DNA from: Sycon ciliatum
Taxonomy: Eukaryota; Porifera; Calcarea; Leucosolenida; Sycettidae
Direction: 5' to 3'
Assembly: GCF_964019385.1 (NCBI RefSeq)
Contig: NC_088645.1
Span: 17,848,180 to 17,912,179 of the forward strand
DNA length: 64,000 bases
This document shows, piece after piece, positions 43,348 through 55,012 of this stretch. Made by a program: the position numbers and the translations under genes. The notes beneath the pieces are model-generated. The model saw only the letters and a program-made list of their open reading frames with translations. It was not told the origin of the DNA and searched no databases. Every line of letters begins with the position of its first letter. The first letter of the stretch is position 1.

Positions 43348-44488
43348 TAGTTGGGGTATGACTAACATGGGTGCATGGTATTACATGTACCCCCCCCCCC
43401 CCCGCCCATCCACAGACGGACACACAAACACACGCGCACACAAACACAAACGAACACAATCAGGGAATAATTGACAGCCCCGTTTGCATAGCATATCCTG
43501 GTTAGCATGAGCGGATGATCAGTATATCGAGTTAACTCTTGCAGAATGCCATGTGCGAACACGGTAGATCAGAGAACATGGTTGTGTGATATACCGGCCT
43601 GCCTGTGGTTGCGGGAGCATGTGCGTGTCGTACCTTTGCCATAGCGCGTTCTTGGCCCTGAGCATGATGAAATGCTCCAGGAAACTGACCACCGTAAACT
43701 GGACATCTGCTAGACCTTGCCATGCCCGATTTCAGTGAATTGGACAGCTCTAGGCGTTAACACCAGAAGGTGTTTGTTATTCGTCTTGTCGGTCGGCAGA
43801 GCGGTAACAGCATGAATTTGTTGGCACAAGTTGTGTCAATTTTGTCACTTCTCCTTGGCCAGTATTGGTTTGGGGAAAGGGTATTCTTCTACTGTATAAA
43901 CGAAACTTTGTACTTCTACAGTATGTTGGGAATAGGCTGTTGGATAGTTCATCCTACACATCTCAACAACTACAGTGCATTTAGCAAGTGCATGCATCAC
44001 ATCAGTGACCTGAATGAAACTCACATGGACATTTTTTTTACTATTGACACAGCCCTACTGGAAAACGACTTGGAAATAGCGATGGCTTACTGCATAAACC
44101 CTTTACAGGGTGCTTACATCATACAGGGAACGAAATGCCTGCAAGTCCAACCTATACAGGTACAATACACGTCCGTCCCACCAACTTTGGCGGTAAGGTG
44201 GCCATGGAAGGGGGTGCGCCGGTCCTCCCCTTGGAAAAATATCAAAAATTGAAGGCGGCTGCAAGCATTTTGGAGCTATTTCAGTGTAACTACAATGAAA
44301 TACCTTTTGATTCTGTGACACACCAAGAAGACACTACGATCGGGGACAAGGATTCTTCATTATTCACCAAGTTTGCGCTGACCTGTGTTTATCGTGCTTT
44401 GTTGCAGTATGCTCCAAAAAAAGCGACGGCAAACGTGGGGCGGCCTTAGCTGCCCCAGCCGCCCCGCGGCCCGGCTGTGACAGCCTTG
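43348..44488. other. Unassigned stretch
   Basis: C14 at 43390-43403. A short exon-like segment bounded by AG and GT at 44109-44160 could not be placed in a gene. Confidence 0.25.
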
Positions 44489-44719
44489 CAGTAAAATCCC
44501 CCAATCCGGGCACGTCTGTCCACCGGACACCTTTCTGACCCATCTAGAGTCACAAGATTGGCTTTCCAGTTTCCAATGAAAACCGGCCCCAAAACAATTG
44601 ATCGGCGTAAAACGGTTTACTTGCATGCAAAAAGTATGTATGTTCTAAGTTACGGGCAATCCCTATTTATGCGTAGTGGCAGGTTCCAACCTGCCCGTAT
44701 TGGGGGAGTTTTTACTGTA
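44489..44719. mobile_element. MITE with CCCCCAATCCGGGCA ends
   Basis: Left CAGTAAAATCCCCCAATCC and right mirrored GGGGGAGTTTTTACTG. Related fragments are visible near 58640-58720 and 62160-62250. Confidence 0.65.
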
Positions 44720-46035
44720 TGTCCTGATCGATATTTTTCACTGCTGCATGGCATTGTGTAAGTAGTTCGGTACTCGGGTGCTCGAGCCATATTATTACTC
44801 TTGTTGTGCAAGCCATTCACTTTCAGATAACGAGTACAGATGTTTTGGCCAGTAGCGGCAAGTTACAGTACAATGGATGTGTGTGTTTGTGTGTATTTTG
44901 TTCGGTTCAGTGACTGAGTACCAAGCTCTGTGCTTTCATGTGCATGCGATGGCCATGTGGTTGTCCTCGTACTATGTATGTGTGCACATGCACATGTCTG
45001 CCTTTGGTCATGCATGTACATGCGTGGTACGTGTTTCTCTTCTTCTTTCTGTCTCCCAATGCAGGTTCTCGGGTCCTCTTCATTATGATTTGCCACAATT
45101 TAGCCCACTCCAAACAGGGTTGGCATTGGACATTTGCGATGAGTCGTCCAAGTCATACCTCCTCTCCTCCTGGGTTTGGGGAAATCCTTCAAAACCGGGT
45201 TGCCATAAAAAAAAGACAGGTGTTCTGTTCAGCCCACGGGGATTTGGTATGGGTATGGTGGGGGGGGGGGGGTATGGAGTGCTGGTGATGACATGCTTGG
45301 TTGTTTCCTTGACTTGGCAAAAACGTATCATACCATAGAATGGTGTGATACTCTGAGAAACATGTTTGTGTTCTTTACATTGTGCATTTCATTGTCACCT
45401 GACTCCTGTCAATTTTCAGCGGATTATGCAAAATATCACCAAGTAAGTAGTGTGTCTTGTCGTGTTACTTTATCTGTGGACGTCAGGCACCCCTGAGATC
45501 CGGCAGGGGAGGCTGTTGAGGGAAAAATCTGCGCAAAAGTCTCCAAGTTCATCCTTCACTGTGAGTACCGCTGCCTGGCCGTAGGGTACAGTACACAGTT
45601 TGTTTGGCTCTGGGCGTGATTTGCTGCTTAGATTGATTTTAGCACTACACTGACCAGATGTCTTGCATAGCATTGCTAGCGGTGTGTTACGCGACACTGT
45701 CAGTTTCCTCTTTCTATTGTCTTCCCCTGTTTGCTCCAGATCCAGGCTGGTGATGTCCTGGACTGGATGATTGCTGTGGAATTGTTGTGAGGCTGCCAGG
45801 ACCAGGTAGGGACATGCAGTTAGTGTTGTCAGTGGTGATGTCTAGTGATAGTTAGTGTTGTCAGTGGTGATATCTAGTGAGTGGAATGTTGTCAACGATA
45901 AGCGTTTCCCTGATGACTTTAGTGAATTGTGTTACATTGTTGCGCCCCCCCCCCCCCCCCGACACTCGTCGTTTCCTGTTTGCCTTCTTACAAGTTGTGA
46001 CCGGTGGATGTTTTTTCCTCTTGTATGTTTCTGCA
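44720..46035. other. Unassigned stretch
   Basis: 45160-45320 is an inverted copy of 48235-48370 (shared GTGCTGGTGATGACATGCTTGG). A two-copy repeat GTTAGTGTTGTCAGTGGTGAT lies at 45820-45875. A segment bounded by good splice sites at 45741-45806 has stops in all frames and could only be untranslated or terminal. Confidence 0.35.
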
Positions 46036-46043
46036 GCGACGTG

Positions 46044-48345
46044 ATGGCGGCTGCAGCGCAGGGCAGTGGAGATGAAGGCTGCTACAAACCCGAAGTATCC
46101 CTGTGCTGTGTTTTTTTCTATAGGGCAACTTCCTCTCCCCATTCAGTAGTCAATTCGTTCCTCTGAAGTTCCTTTTCAAATGCAACACTACTTACTTGCA
46201 TATTTTTGCCCTCCACTATCCATTTTATTCAGTCGATCGAGCCACTTGCTGCCAATATTTTTACCCTTTGTATTCGGATACAGGGCAACTGTGTTTCTTC
46301 GCTTCGCCAATTGTAGATATAGTTCATTGACGAATCCGCCACTCGCAATCGTAACTTACCGAGTTCTAGGGATGACACGTTCTTTGACCGCCCTTTCTTT
46401 TCTGGTTGGGAGTGGGGAGGGGAAGTTGCTGTCATGTATGCTTCTACATAGTTCACACACCCACATCGGCTGTGTTGTTTGTTCTTGTGCTTGATCATTG
46501 TTTTGTGCTGTGTGTTTCCATTTATTACAGGACGCCGTCCCCGGAGCCAACACCAAGTCGAGATGGATTGGTGACCTTTGGCACTGCTACACTAACTCAC
46601 CTAAGTATCCCTTTGCCGTGCATGATTTTTGGACGTTCCAACACTGTCACTGTGTTTCTTTCCCGCAGGCCCTACACATTCTCTCCGGGTCCATTTACTG
46701 GAAATCTCCACCCTAAGTAGTTCGTGTCTCCCATGTATATGTTGGTTGTAGATATCTTCAGAACTACAGTACTCCCTGCAGTGTGTTACTCGTGAAATTA
46801 TACCACTCAGGCCAGAAAATTCCAAGAAGACTGAATTAGACTTTCAGCCAAGATTTATGGAATTAGGATCGGTATGCCATGGCAAAAAGTATGGAGAAAC
46901 AGGTCCGAAAACCCAGATTTCTCAAGTATGAAGTGAGACTATGAGTCAATTCGGCCAACTTCAGGCTTTCCAAAGCTAGCGGAGCTATTTTGGGTGAATG
47001 GACTGCAGTGTACTCCATTCTGCCGTTACTGATACTTCCACAATCAGTGCACTGGTCTGTTGTGAATGCTGGTGTGCATGTCTGCACGCATTATGGGATA
47101 ATGTCCTGACCCTGACCCTGTGCGAGGTCCCCTGTGGCTGTAGTCTGGTAGTGCAATACAGTGTTAGATTTGGAATACATGCTTCACTTAGTCCACCCTG
47201 GGTGTAGCAAAGCATCATGTGCAGCCATGATGCTGTTGACCCTGCGTGAAGCTGTGCATTGCTTGGCACCTGTTTTATGGTGGCATGCTTGTGCCATTCC
47301 CCGTGTGCATTCACTGGGTGTGTAGGTAGGTAGCTAAGAGACAGTGTTGTTCTGGACCAGGTTCATCTCTGTCTTCTCCTTTGCTGTGTGTTTCTCCTCC
47401 CAGCTCAGGACAAGCGACGGGGCGGGACAGGAGGACACGCTCGCGACACCCAGGGATGCACAAGGTAATTGATTTGTGTTGTAACCAGACCTGCTTTGTG
47501 TGGCGATTGTTGATGAAGCTGGGCATACCAATGACTGTCCGATAGTTGTAGGAGAGTTGATAATTTGCCAGGCAAGCCCACGGGAGGGCTGCTGAATAAG
47601 TACAAATTTTTGTTTGGAATTAACTTTCGCTATATTCGTTAGGGGGCGCGAAATAACGAAATTTTTTTCTGAATGTTCGAGGTGACAGACCTCGACCAAA
47701 AACGAAATTTACTCTGGTGTGCTGTACTTATGGACAGGGCCCCTCCCGTGTTGCATTCACGTCCACTTTGTGATGGGCATAATTATAAAACAGACTTGGT
47801 GAATTGCCCCAGTGCATTTTCCGGCCCTCCATAGAAAAAAAAATTTCACGGTTCGCGTGAGACTCGGCCAAAGGCCCAGTTTTCCGCATCCGCAGGAACG
47901 CCACCACCCTCTTGGATCAAGGCGCAGATGCAGCTCCTAAACGGTGGGAGGTGAGTAGATCAGACCCACCACAACCCCCCCCCCCCCCCATAGAACTCTG
48001 TGCTTATTGTGATGTGAAAAATGCACGTTATCATCCTGAACTTTGGCTTTTATGGCGTAGAGGATAGATTACTTGGGCCATTATTTAGCTTTCATTCTTT
48101 GCTTGCTATTCTTTGCTGGGTTTCACTTGCTCCGTTTTAATGTAGTTTGTTCCGTCTCAGATGACAGCATCAGATTCTGTCCATCAAAATGCCGATGACA
48201 CTCATCGCACTGCTCAGTGTGATGGTGTGCATCGTCACCGCCAAGTCAAGGAGCAACCAAGCATGTCATCACCAGCACCTCCCCCCCCCCCCCCCCCCCA
48301 CCCACCCTCTGCTCTACCGGCTGAGCTTTTGGGATTTTTTGGGTG
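46044..48345 (+). CDS. Possible plus-strand spliced gene (five exon candidates)
   Basis: Five segments with AG acceptors join in one open frame: 46044-46094 (ATG GCG GCT start, after GTTTCTGCAG), 46531-46604, 46669-46716, 47404-47464 and 48162 onward (after CCGTCTCAG). Translation starts MAAAAQGSGDEG and later includes SRWIGDLWHCYTN and RDRRTRSRHPGMHK. The last part runs into a proline stretch encoded by a C19 tract and shared with an inverted repeat. Three donors are weak (AA/GTATCC twice, AA/GTAG). Other frames also stay open in some segments, and no domain is recognised. It may be chance. Coordinates give the span, not a continuous coding region. Confidence 0.2.
47848..47950 (-). mobile_element. 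SINE 3'-end fragment
   Basis: Reverse copy of the tail of the SINE at 62746, including GGAACGCCACCACCCTC. Confidence 0.65.
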
Positions 48346-48754
48346 GTGGGCTTGAACAGAACACCTGTCACCCCGGGAGGGGAAGGGCTTTTTCTTTCTT
48401 TAGTTGGGTATTGTTGCTCTGAATAATGGAATTCGTCATGCCTCCTTTTGTGGTCGCTTTGCTGATGGTGTGCTGGTGGCTCTGTTTCAGGAATGGGATC
48501 CTTTGGGATAGCCACACTTGTGGGCCCACTGCCTCCAGCTTCCAGAGATACTGCTTTACTGGGACTGAACAGCCACAACATGACGCTGCCCCCCCCCCCC
48601 CCACACACCACACACATACATACATGATGACTGCCTGTAGCAGCAGTCAGTACAAAGTACAACAATCAACAGTGGAATTATTCCATGCTCTGTGCCATCA
48701 TCAGCATGGCCAGAGAAAGTACCTGATAACGGTCAAAATATTCTAAAATATTTT

Positions 48755-48965
48755 CCCAAGCTGGATTTAAACCAGGCCCGTGTTTTCGTATTTAGCCAGA
48801 GTGCTCAAACTGACAAGTCGGCGAGCGCTGCATAACGCAGATAGCAAAGGCGCTAACCCAAAGAGCGGAAAAAAGAGCGTTGTATGTATATAAAAAAAGA
48901 AAAAGGAAAAAAAGAGTAAATTATCGTGTCCGTTCCCGAAGGGAACTCACGACGGCCGCTAACAC
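48755..48965 (-). mobile_element. tRNA-like SINE head beside an RTE 3' UTR piece
   Basis: On the minus strand GGGTTAGCGCC and GGTTTAAATCC look like A and B boxes of a tRNA-derived promoter (48765-48860). At 48930-48965 the sequence matches the 3' UTR of the RTE fragment at 31804-31840. Confidence 0.35.
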
Positions 48966-49500
48966 CCGGTAAACCCTAGCTAGACTGTTGTATGTACATC
49001 TATGTAAATGTACAGTGGGGTAAGCTGCAGCATTCGGCCTTGTCCAGATTTCTATCAACCACCACACCACACCGTTGCGCTCTCCGTATGTATAATTATA
49101 TTGATAAAATAATTCAAGGCGATACCCTCCATCACTCCTGGAAAGAGACGTATTACGTAAAATAAAAAGGAACAGTTCTGCCAGCGATCAAGACGCACTA
49201 AAAAAGTGTCAAGAAAATGAAACACGATACATGATTGTACCGTAAACGTCAATTGTAGATAGACAACATGCCGTCACACAATGAATGCTAAACTAGGGAA
49301 ATAAAGAATAGACAACATGCTGGGAAAGTAACTTATAATTTGGTGGAATGAGTAGTATAAAACCTATGAAAAAACTGACGAGCTCAAGACATGATATACA
49401 GTCTCAAGCAAAACAACGTCAACTACTGGAACTCAAGTGGAGGAGGTACTACTGCACGGCCAGCATGCACTGACACTTGCTGAACCAGCAGCTACGCCAG
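48966..49500. other. Stretch downstream of the ROCO gene
   Basis: No feature recognised. Confidence 0.35.
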
Positions 49501-49504
49501 CCAC

Positions 49505-49720
49505 CTTGCTAGAACTCACAGCGGCTATGTCAACCCACCCTGCTAGGACACATAGCAGCTACGTCAACCCACCCTGCTAGAACTCACAGCAGGTGAGAGA
49601 CCACCTGCAGGCAGTCCGGCAGGAGATGCTTCAAACGCTCAGCCTCATCACATGCACGTTTGCGGTTCGCTCACCAGCAGGCAGTCCGGCAGCAGATGCT
49701 TCAAACGCTCAGCCTGGCTA
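49505..49720. repeat. Short tandem repeats at the ROCO gene 3' end
   Basis: Units of about 40 bases containing GTCAACCCACCCTGCTAG recur between 49505 and 49595. A 39-base block around GCAGTCCGGCAG is present at 49607-49645 and again 70 bases on, inside the last coding exon. Confidence 0.7.
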
Positions 49721-49964
49721 TGATAGCCCATGCCGTGGATGGTCCGGATGAAGGGGAGGAATTTGTGCACGCCGCCTGGTGAGACATGCTGCATGAAGCA
49801 AGTGTTGTGCGCTTCCCAGTTGCTGTTGAGACCTTCTAACTCTCTCACCATCAGGCTGCTTAGCATGCATGCCTTGGCGGCCGAACGCCTCAGGGTATTG
49901 GCGGGCAAGGAGAGCACCCATGAGTAGAACTCGTCAATGAAGCGCTGGCTCTGCCAAGGATTGT
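49648..49964 (-). CDS. CARD-ROCO gene, last exon: C-terminal domain
   Basis: The acceptor is AATCACTGTCTTAG, phase 1, and TGA at 49648 closes the frame (105 codons with the stop). The sequence is helical in character, from DNPWQSQRFIDEFYSWV to KFLPFIRTIHGMGYHSQAER. Its last helices resemble the end of a CARD or similar death-fold domain, but the match is weak. A donor-like CTGCTG/GTGAGCG sits nine codons before the stop, so a longer alternative end is possible. Membership in this gene rests on strand, order and matching phase. Confidence 0.65.
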
Positions 49965-51176
49965 CTAAGACAGTGATTGAAAAGCACAAGCAGGTATCAT
50001 GAACAGGTACGCGTGCTTACTAACAGATATGCAGTAGAGTCCAAGAGGTCTAGAACAAATCGGAAGCGCCTCCAATTCTTCAATGTTTATACATGCATGA
50101 GCGCAATCCACACCAGTCCCAATGAACACTAGAAAATTGTAGAACCGAAGAGAAGGGAACAAAAACGTTCGGTTCTGAAACCTCCTAGCGTTCCTTCGGA
50201 CTGGTGTGGATTGCGCAGATGCATGTACTGCATTGAAGAGTCCAAGAGGTGGACATTCTTTATATCATCTCAGGTACATGCCTAGAGAAAGTGGGAATAC
50301 TTGTCATGAAAAACACCTTTCCCCAGACCCTGCACTTGTCAGGAAACATGACAGGTGGCAAATTGATGGTTTAGAGGCAGACACACAATGCACCTCTTGA
50401 AGTGAACTACGAGTTACTGTCGGAGCCTGTATCATCGCATGAGTGCTGGTAACCCAGTGTCAAGCAACATACCAACTCAAGGTGAGAAACCACTCATAAA
50501 AGCACATACAAGCACACATACACACACACACACGTACACCATGTACTAGAACCATGCATACGTCCGTCGCAAGAGGAGCACGCAAATCTGCAAATGCACA
50601 GGATGTGCACCCACAGATTTTCTATTATAGCAACGATAGCGGATCTGATTCTGAATGAAACAGACCAAGACTAGAGCTAGATAACTGCTAATCCACGTAA
50701 CTGGCAAAGCCATGTGAATCGACCCCCAATGCACACCTGGTCTACACCACACAGAGCACATCGGAAAAGGACGACCAAGTCCTATGCACACCCTGCACTT
50801 GCTGGGGTGTCCAGTATAGACAGCAGGCTGCTTTGATGGAAGCAGACACTAGATGCACTGGTATATTATTGAAGTGAAACTGGAGTTACTTTACCAACCA
50901 GCCTCGGCTACTGAGTACTGGGAACCCAGGTTCAACAGGCATGCCAACAACCTCAGCCATGAAAGCTATTCTAGTAACGACACACTATCATGTAACGACA
51001 CACTAGATTGTGGAGCTGAAACTAATCCAACTTCCAAATGCTTTGGCAAGAAGGTAGCCTTCCGACAGATTGGCACACACACGCGCGCACGCGCACACAC
51101 GCACGTGCGCGTGTGCCTATTGCCTCAACTACTCTTTAAGCAGTTGAACCACTGTGTGAAAACGCAATATACATAC
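49965..51176. other. CARD-ROCO gene intron
   Basis: It holds repeat pieces related to 14800-14950 (50070-50220, with GAACGTTCGGTTCT-like and CTGGTGTGGAT segments) and a diverged copy near 50690-50920, plus a CA/CG-rich run near 51075. Confidence 0.45.
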
Positions 51177-51232
51177 CGGGCATAGGGGTGCCAAGCCGCT
51201 CATGGTGTTGGAGGCGTCCTTCAAGCACAGCT
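51177..51232 (-). CDS. CARD-ROCO gene, exon 6 (linker)
   Basis: A 56-base exon with acceptor TTTCCTTTGCAG and donor GCCCG/GTATGT. It is entered in phase 2 and left in phase 1, exactly as its neighbours require, giving AVLEGRLQHHERLGTPMP. It is likely a short linker. Confidence 0.6.
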
Positions 51233-52155
51233 CTGCAAAGGAAAGGGAGAAGGAAGTTACATACAGAACAGACCACTGGATTACATCACTACCTGCATCG
51301 ACACCATTAACACGAATAGACAATAATTATCCTATAGCTGTCTCCAGAATCAGGCACACGTAATGTTCCTCATCCGCAGGTCCAACAGCATAATAACTTT
51401 GTGCAAGATATGGTATGTACCGCAGCGCTCTTCAGAGACAGCCAGACTGGCACCTAAGCATCCATAGGTGTGGTACCACCCCGAACCGCTCCAAGGGCGA
51501 CATGAAAAGCGCCTGAAGTTATCTTTGCAAGCAGCGTGTACATTTCTAGCACAGGATACACAGAGGGTTGTGGAAACTGCCGGATTAATGCTGCTCAGTG
51601 CCTGGAGCATGGACCGTACAATGTTACACCCAATATTGGGAAGAGCCAATTGGAACTTTCTGGACAACTATTCAAGTAGCAATAAAGTTAAAAATCGGGT
51701 TGCTTCTCTGCTATGTGCAGAAGGTAATGCAATCATCATGAGCGCAGGCGGAGCAATACGATGCACGCATGCCGTATTCCGAGTCAGTTCTGCCTCATGA
51801 AAGTCAGGGCTCTCCCAAAGATCATATCAAAACAGAAGCTAATTCTCTCGGTTGCTACTCAAGAAAAAGGAAGACCGCATGTTGGCATTCGGCCGCAGAT
51901 GACCTGATATTCCCTGTGCTGCGTGTGCAGTACTGTCAGGCGCCGAAGACCGGAGCGCAGCAGGACAAACAGGCTAGAAATTTACCAAGCACAGAATACC
52001 AATGTATGCACGGTGACTCAACTGTGTACAGACTGCAGTACAAGAAAAAGAGGAGTGGTCTAGGCGAGGAGGCTGAGGGAGGCATCATGAGTCATGCTCT
52101 CTTGATATGCCAACGGGCTTTCTGCTCCTACCACCCCCTCCCCCCGCAATACACC

Positions 52156-52196
<41 letters not shown>

Positions 52197-52253
52197 CACT
52201 AGCACGTAGGTGTGTGTGCTCGTGCGAGCCAAAACACAGCTACCAAACACATA
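51233..52253. other. CARD-ROCO gene intron
   Basis: A (CA)n microsatellite lies at 52155-52195. No other exon fits the phases. Confidence 0.4.
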
Positions 52254-52394
52254 CAGTGCTGTTCAATGAAATCCAGTCGCATCTCTCAAGAGCGCGCCGG
52301 GCGTTGCGCAGCCCTAGACCTGCGAACACTTGGCTGCGAAACGGTGCAACGTGCAAACTTGATTGACTCGACTGGATTTCATTGAACAGCACTG
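52254..52394. mobile_element. Tc1/mariner-type MITE, copy 2
   Basis: 141 bases with perfect 25-base inverted ends (CAGTGCTGTTCAATGAAATC...), flanked by TA at 52252-52253 and 52395-52396. Same family as 43211-43347. Confidence 0.85.
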
Positions 52395-52452
52395 TACATA
52401 GACACGTCCAGTTAGTGTTTCTATGTAAAGAAAAAGAAAGTTCCCTACTCAC

Positions 52453-52501
52453 ATGCTTGGAAGTGGTGTAATGTTGTTGCCAGAACCACCAGCCACAGAT
52501 C
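52453..52501 (-). CDS. CARD-ROCO gene, exon 5 (linker)
   Basis: A 49-base exon with acceptor CCATTGATTTCAG and donor GCAT/GTGAGTA. Phase 1 in, phase 2 out. It encodes SVAGGSGNNITPLPS, a flexible Gly/Ser segment. Confidence 0.6.
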
Positions 52502-52967
52502 CTGAAATCAATGGGTAAAAATCAAAGAGAGAGAGAGAGCGAGACAGTGTGAGTGAGAGAGAGAGACACACAGACAGACAGAGACAGAGCGACAGAGACA
52601 GAGACAGAGAAAGACAGAGAGAGACCGAGACAGGGAAAACAAAGAGAGAATTTTCATGTACATTATACACAATCTAGCTCCAAACAGCTACCTGTTTCAA
52701 ACACCCATAGTGTATCGTAGAATGGCCAGGCCGGGGGGGGGGGGGGGTATTCCTGTAGACGCTGGTGTTAGGATGAACATATTCGTTTGGCTTTTATTGA
52801 AACTGGTACACCAACGTAAAATCATGTGATAAAATACCACGTCTTGCGTGACAAGGGTCAATGTTAAATACCAGGCTTGTTTTAAAAATAAGCCGTGTAA
52901 GGAACACAGTAAGAAACCAACATTACCACAGGGAGTGCCCTGAAGTTCACAATACCGTACCAAGCAT

Positions 52968-54003
52968 GCCGCAGTACAGCACTGTGCAGCAGGGTACAGC
53001 AAAGCATGGCATGGCATAGTACAGCATGGCACAGCATGGCATAGCACAGCACAGCATGGCATAGTACAGCACAGCGCAGCATGGCATAGCACAGCATGGC
53101 ATAGTACAGCACAGGAAAGCATGGCATAGTACAGCAAAGCATGGCATAGCATAGCACAGGACAGCATGGCATAGTACAGCACAGCACAGGAAAGCATGGC
53201 ACAGCACAGCACTGGGCCGCATTGGACAGCACTACACAGCACCGTACCCCACCGGGCAGTACTGCACTGCACTGCGCAGTAGGACACCGCATCACAATGG
53301 AAAGCACAGCACCGCTCTGACCAGTACGGCACCGCATTGCACAGCACCGCACTGACCAGTACGGCACCGCATTGCACAGCACCGCACTGACCAGTACGGC
53401 ACCGCATTGCACAGCACCGCACTGACCAGTACGGCACCGCATTGCACAGCACCGCTCTGACCAGTACGGCACCGCATTGCACAGCACCGCTCTGACCAGT
53501 ACGGCACCGCATTGCACAGCACCGCACTGTAAAGCACAGCACCGCTCTGACCAGCACGGCACCGCATTGCACAGCACCGCACTGTAAAGCACAGCACTGG
53601 ATAGCACAGCACAGCACTGGACAGCACAGCACTGCTCTGGACTCTACGGCACCGTGTTGCACTGGACAGCACTGGGCAGCACAGCACAGCACAGCACAGC
53701 ACAGCACTGGACAGCACAGCACAGCACTGCTCTGCACTAGACAGAAGAACATCGCATCGCACTGGAAAGCACAGCACTGGATAGCACAGCACAGCACAGC
53801 ACTGGATAGCACAGCACAGCACAGCACTGGATAGAACAGTACTGCTCTGGACTCTACGGCACCGTGTTGCACTCGACAGCACAGCACAGCACAGCACAGC
53901 ACTGGACAGCACAGCACTGCTCTGCACTAGACAGTAGGACATCGCATCGCACTGGAAAGCACAGCACCGCACTGTATTGCATAGCATAGCACAGCACAGC
54001 ACC
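52968..54003. repeat. GCACA-type satellite array in an intron
   Basis: About 1 kb built from the pentamer GCACA/AGCAC and its variants. From about 53300 to 53600 a 35-base higher-order unit (TGACCAGTACGGCACCGCAT...) repeats about eight times. Long open frames on the minus strand simply translate the repeat into Cys/Ala/Val strings and are not genes. It lies in the intron between exons 4 and 5 of the CARD-ROCO gene. Confidence 0.9.
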
Positions 54004-54088
54004 TTCGCCAAACATGGAACTCTTCTTTCTGGCTGACTGGGAACAAAAACACATGGAGCCCAGTGTATTGTGCGGCCAAGTCGCTTAC

Positions 54089-54131
54089 CTGAGAACTTCT
54101 CCGCCAAGACGAACTTGGAATCGCGTGTGCC
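54089..54131 (-). CDS. CARD-ROCO gene, exon 4 (linker)
   Basis: A 43-base exon with acceptor TTTCAATATCTCAG and donor CTCAG/GTAAGCG. It is entered in phase 0 after the COR exon and left in phase 1, giving [14 protein letters not shown]. The phase match on both sides is the main support. Confidence 0.6.
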
Positions 54132-54164
54132 CTGAGATATTGAAACACAACACAACACGCACGC

Positions 54165-54238
<74 letters not shown>

Positions 54239-55012
54239 GCACACACAAACACACACAAGCACACCAAAGAATTAAACCTCAGGAAAACAGTACGTATTCA
54301 TTGCAACTGAATTCCTGTTTTGAGGGCAGTATGATGGCATTTGCGAGTGTAAGAAAACCACAGTGGTGAATCAAAACTCGTATCAGGTGCAAAAACAGCA
54401 CGTGAGGAAACAGGAGTAGTGGATCCAGCTGAAAGCAACAAGGTGATGTTGCAAGACAGGACATTTACCTACATAAGCATTTCCTCTGCCGGTGACGCGT
54501 CGTCAAGTTCGGAGCATGTATCTGTTTTCATTGCGCTCTGGACTGAGTACTTAGGGTTCCCTGTAAGAAGACGGCGACCGCTGCAGGGACTTCCCCATTA
54601 AAATAAAATAAATCGACTACTACCAGCGGAGAGATCGATAAGGCCAGAAAGGCACGCATCGTGTGTACAAACAATAACACATGAAAGACGTCGAAACTAC
54701 ATTGCTAGAAATAAGCACTGATATTTTCAAGGGCTTCCGTGATCTTCAAATACGCCATGGACGAAATCACACGCCATGGGAACCATCAAAAACACATTGA
54801 TAACAAGCATCCCTTTAAAAAAAGGAGAAAAAAGGTTCGGGGATAGGAACATACCCAGTGACTCCCTGTGGCAATGGCAAATAGTTCTAAGTGGGAACAA
54901 TACAATACCCATGTGGTACTAGTCACTGGGGTCTCAACCATCAAGGTCACTTTGTTAGGGACACGGTCAGCAGCATCTGTACAATGACCTGTACGAGATA
55001 GTAGCATCTCAC
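54132..55012. other. CARD-ROCO gene intron
   Basis: (CA)n tracts lie at 54170-54260. A segment with splice-like ends at 54470-54562 does not fit the phases and was not used. Confidence 0.4.

Noticed and set aside
45741..45806. Segment with good acceptor and donor on the plus strand
   Set aside because: All frames contain a stop. Could be untranslated, but nothing ties it to a gene.
52697..53917. A 406-codon minus-strand open frame rich in Cys, Ala and Val
   Set aside because: It is the GCACA satellite read as codons. Overlapping frames are open too, there is no domain, and it lies in an intron.
54085..54267. Open frames of repeating Cys-Val or His-Thr
   Set aside because: Translations of (CA)n microsatellites.
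54470..54562. Exon-like segment between ROCO exons 3 and 4
   Set aside because: Entering in the required phase 0 meets a stop. The phases work perfectly without it.
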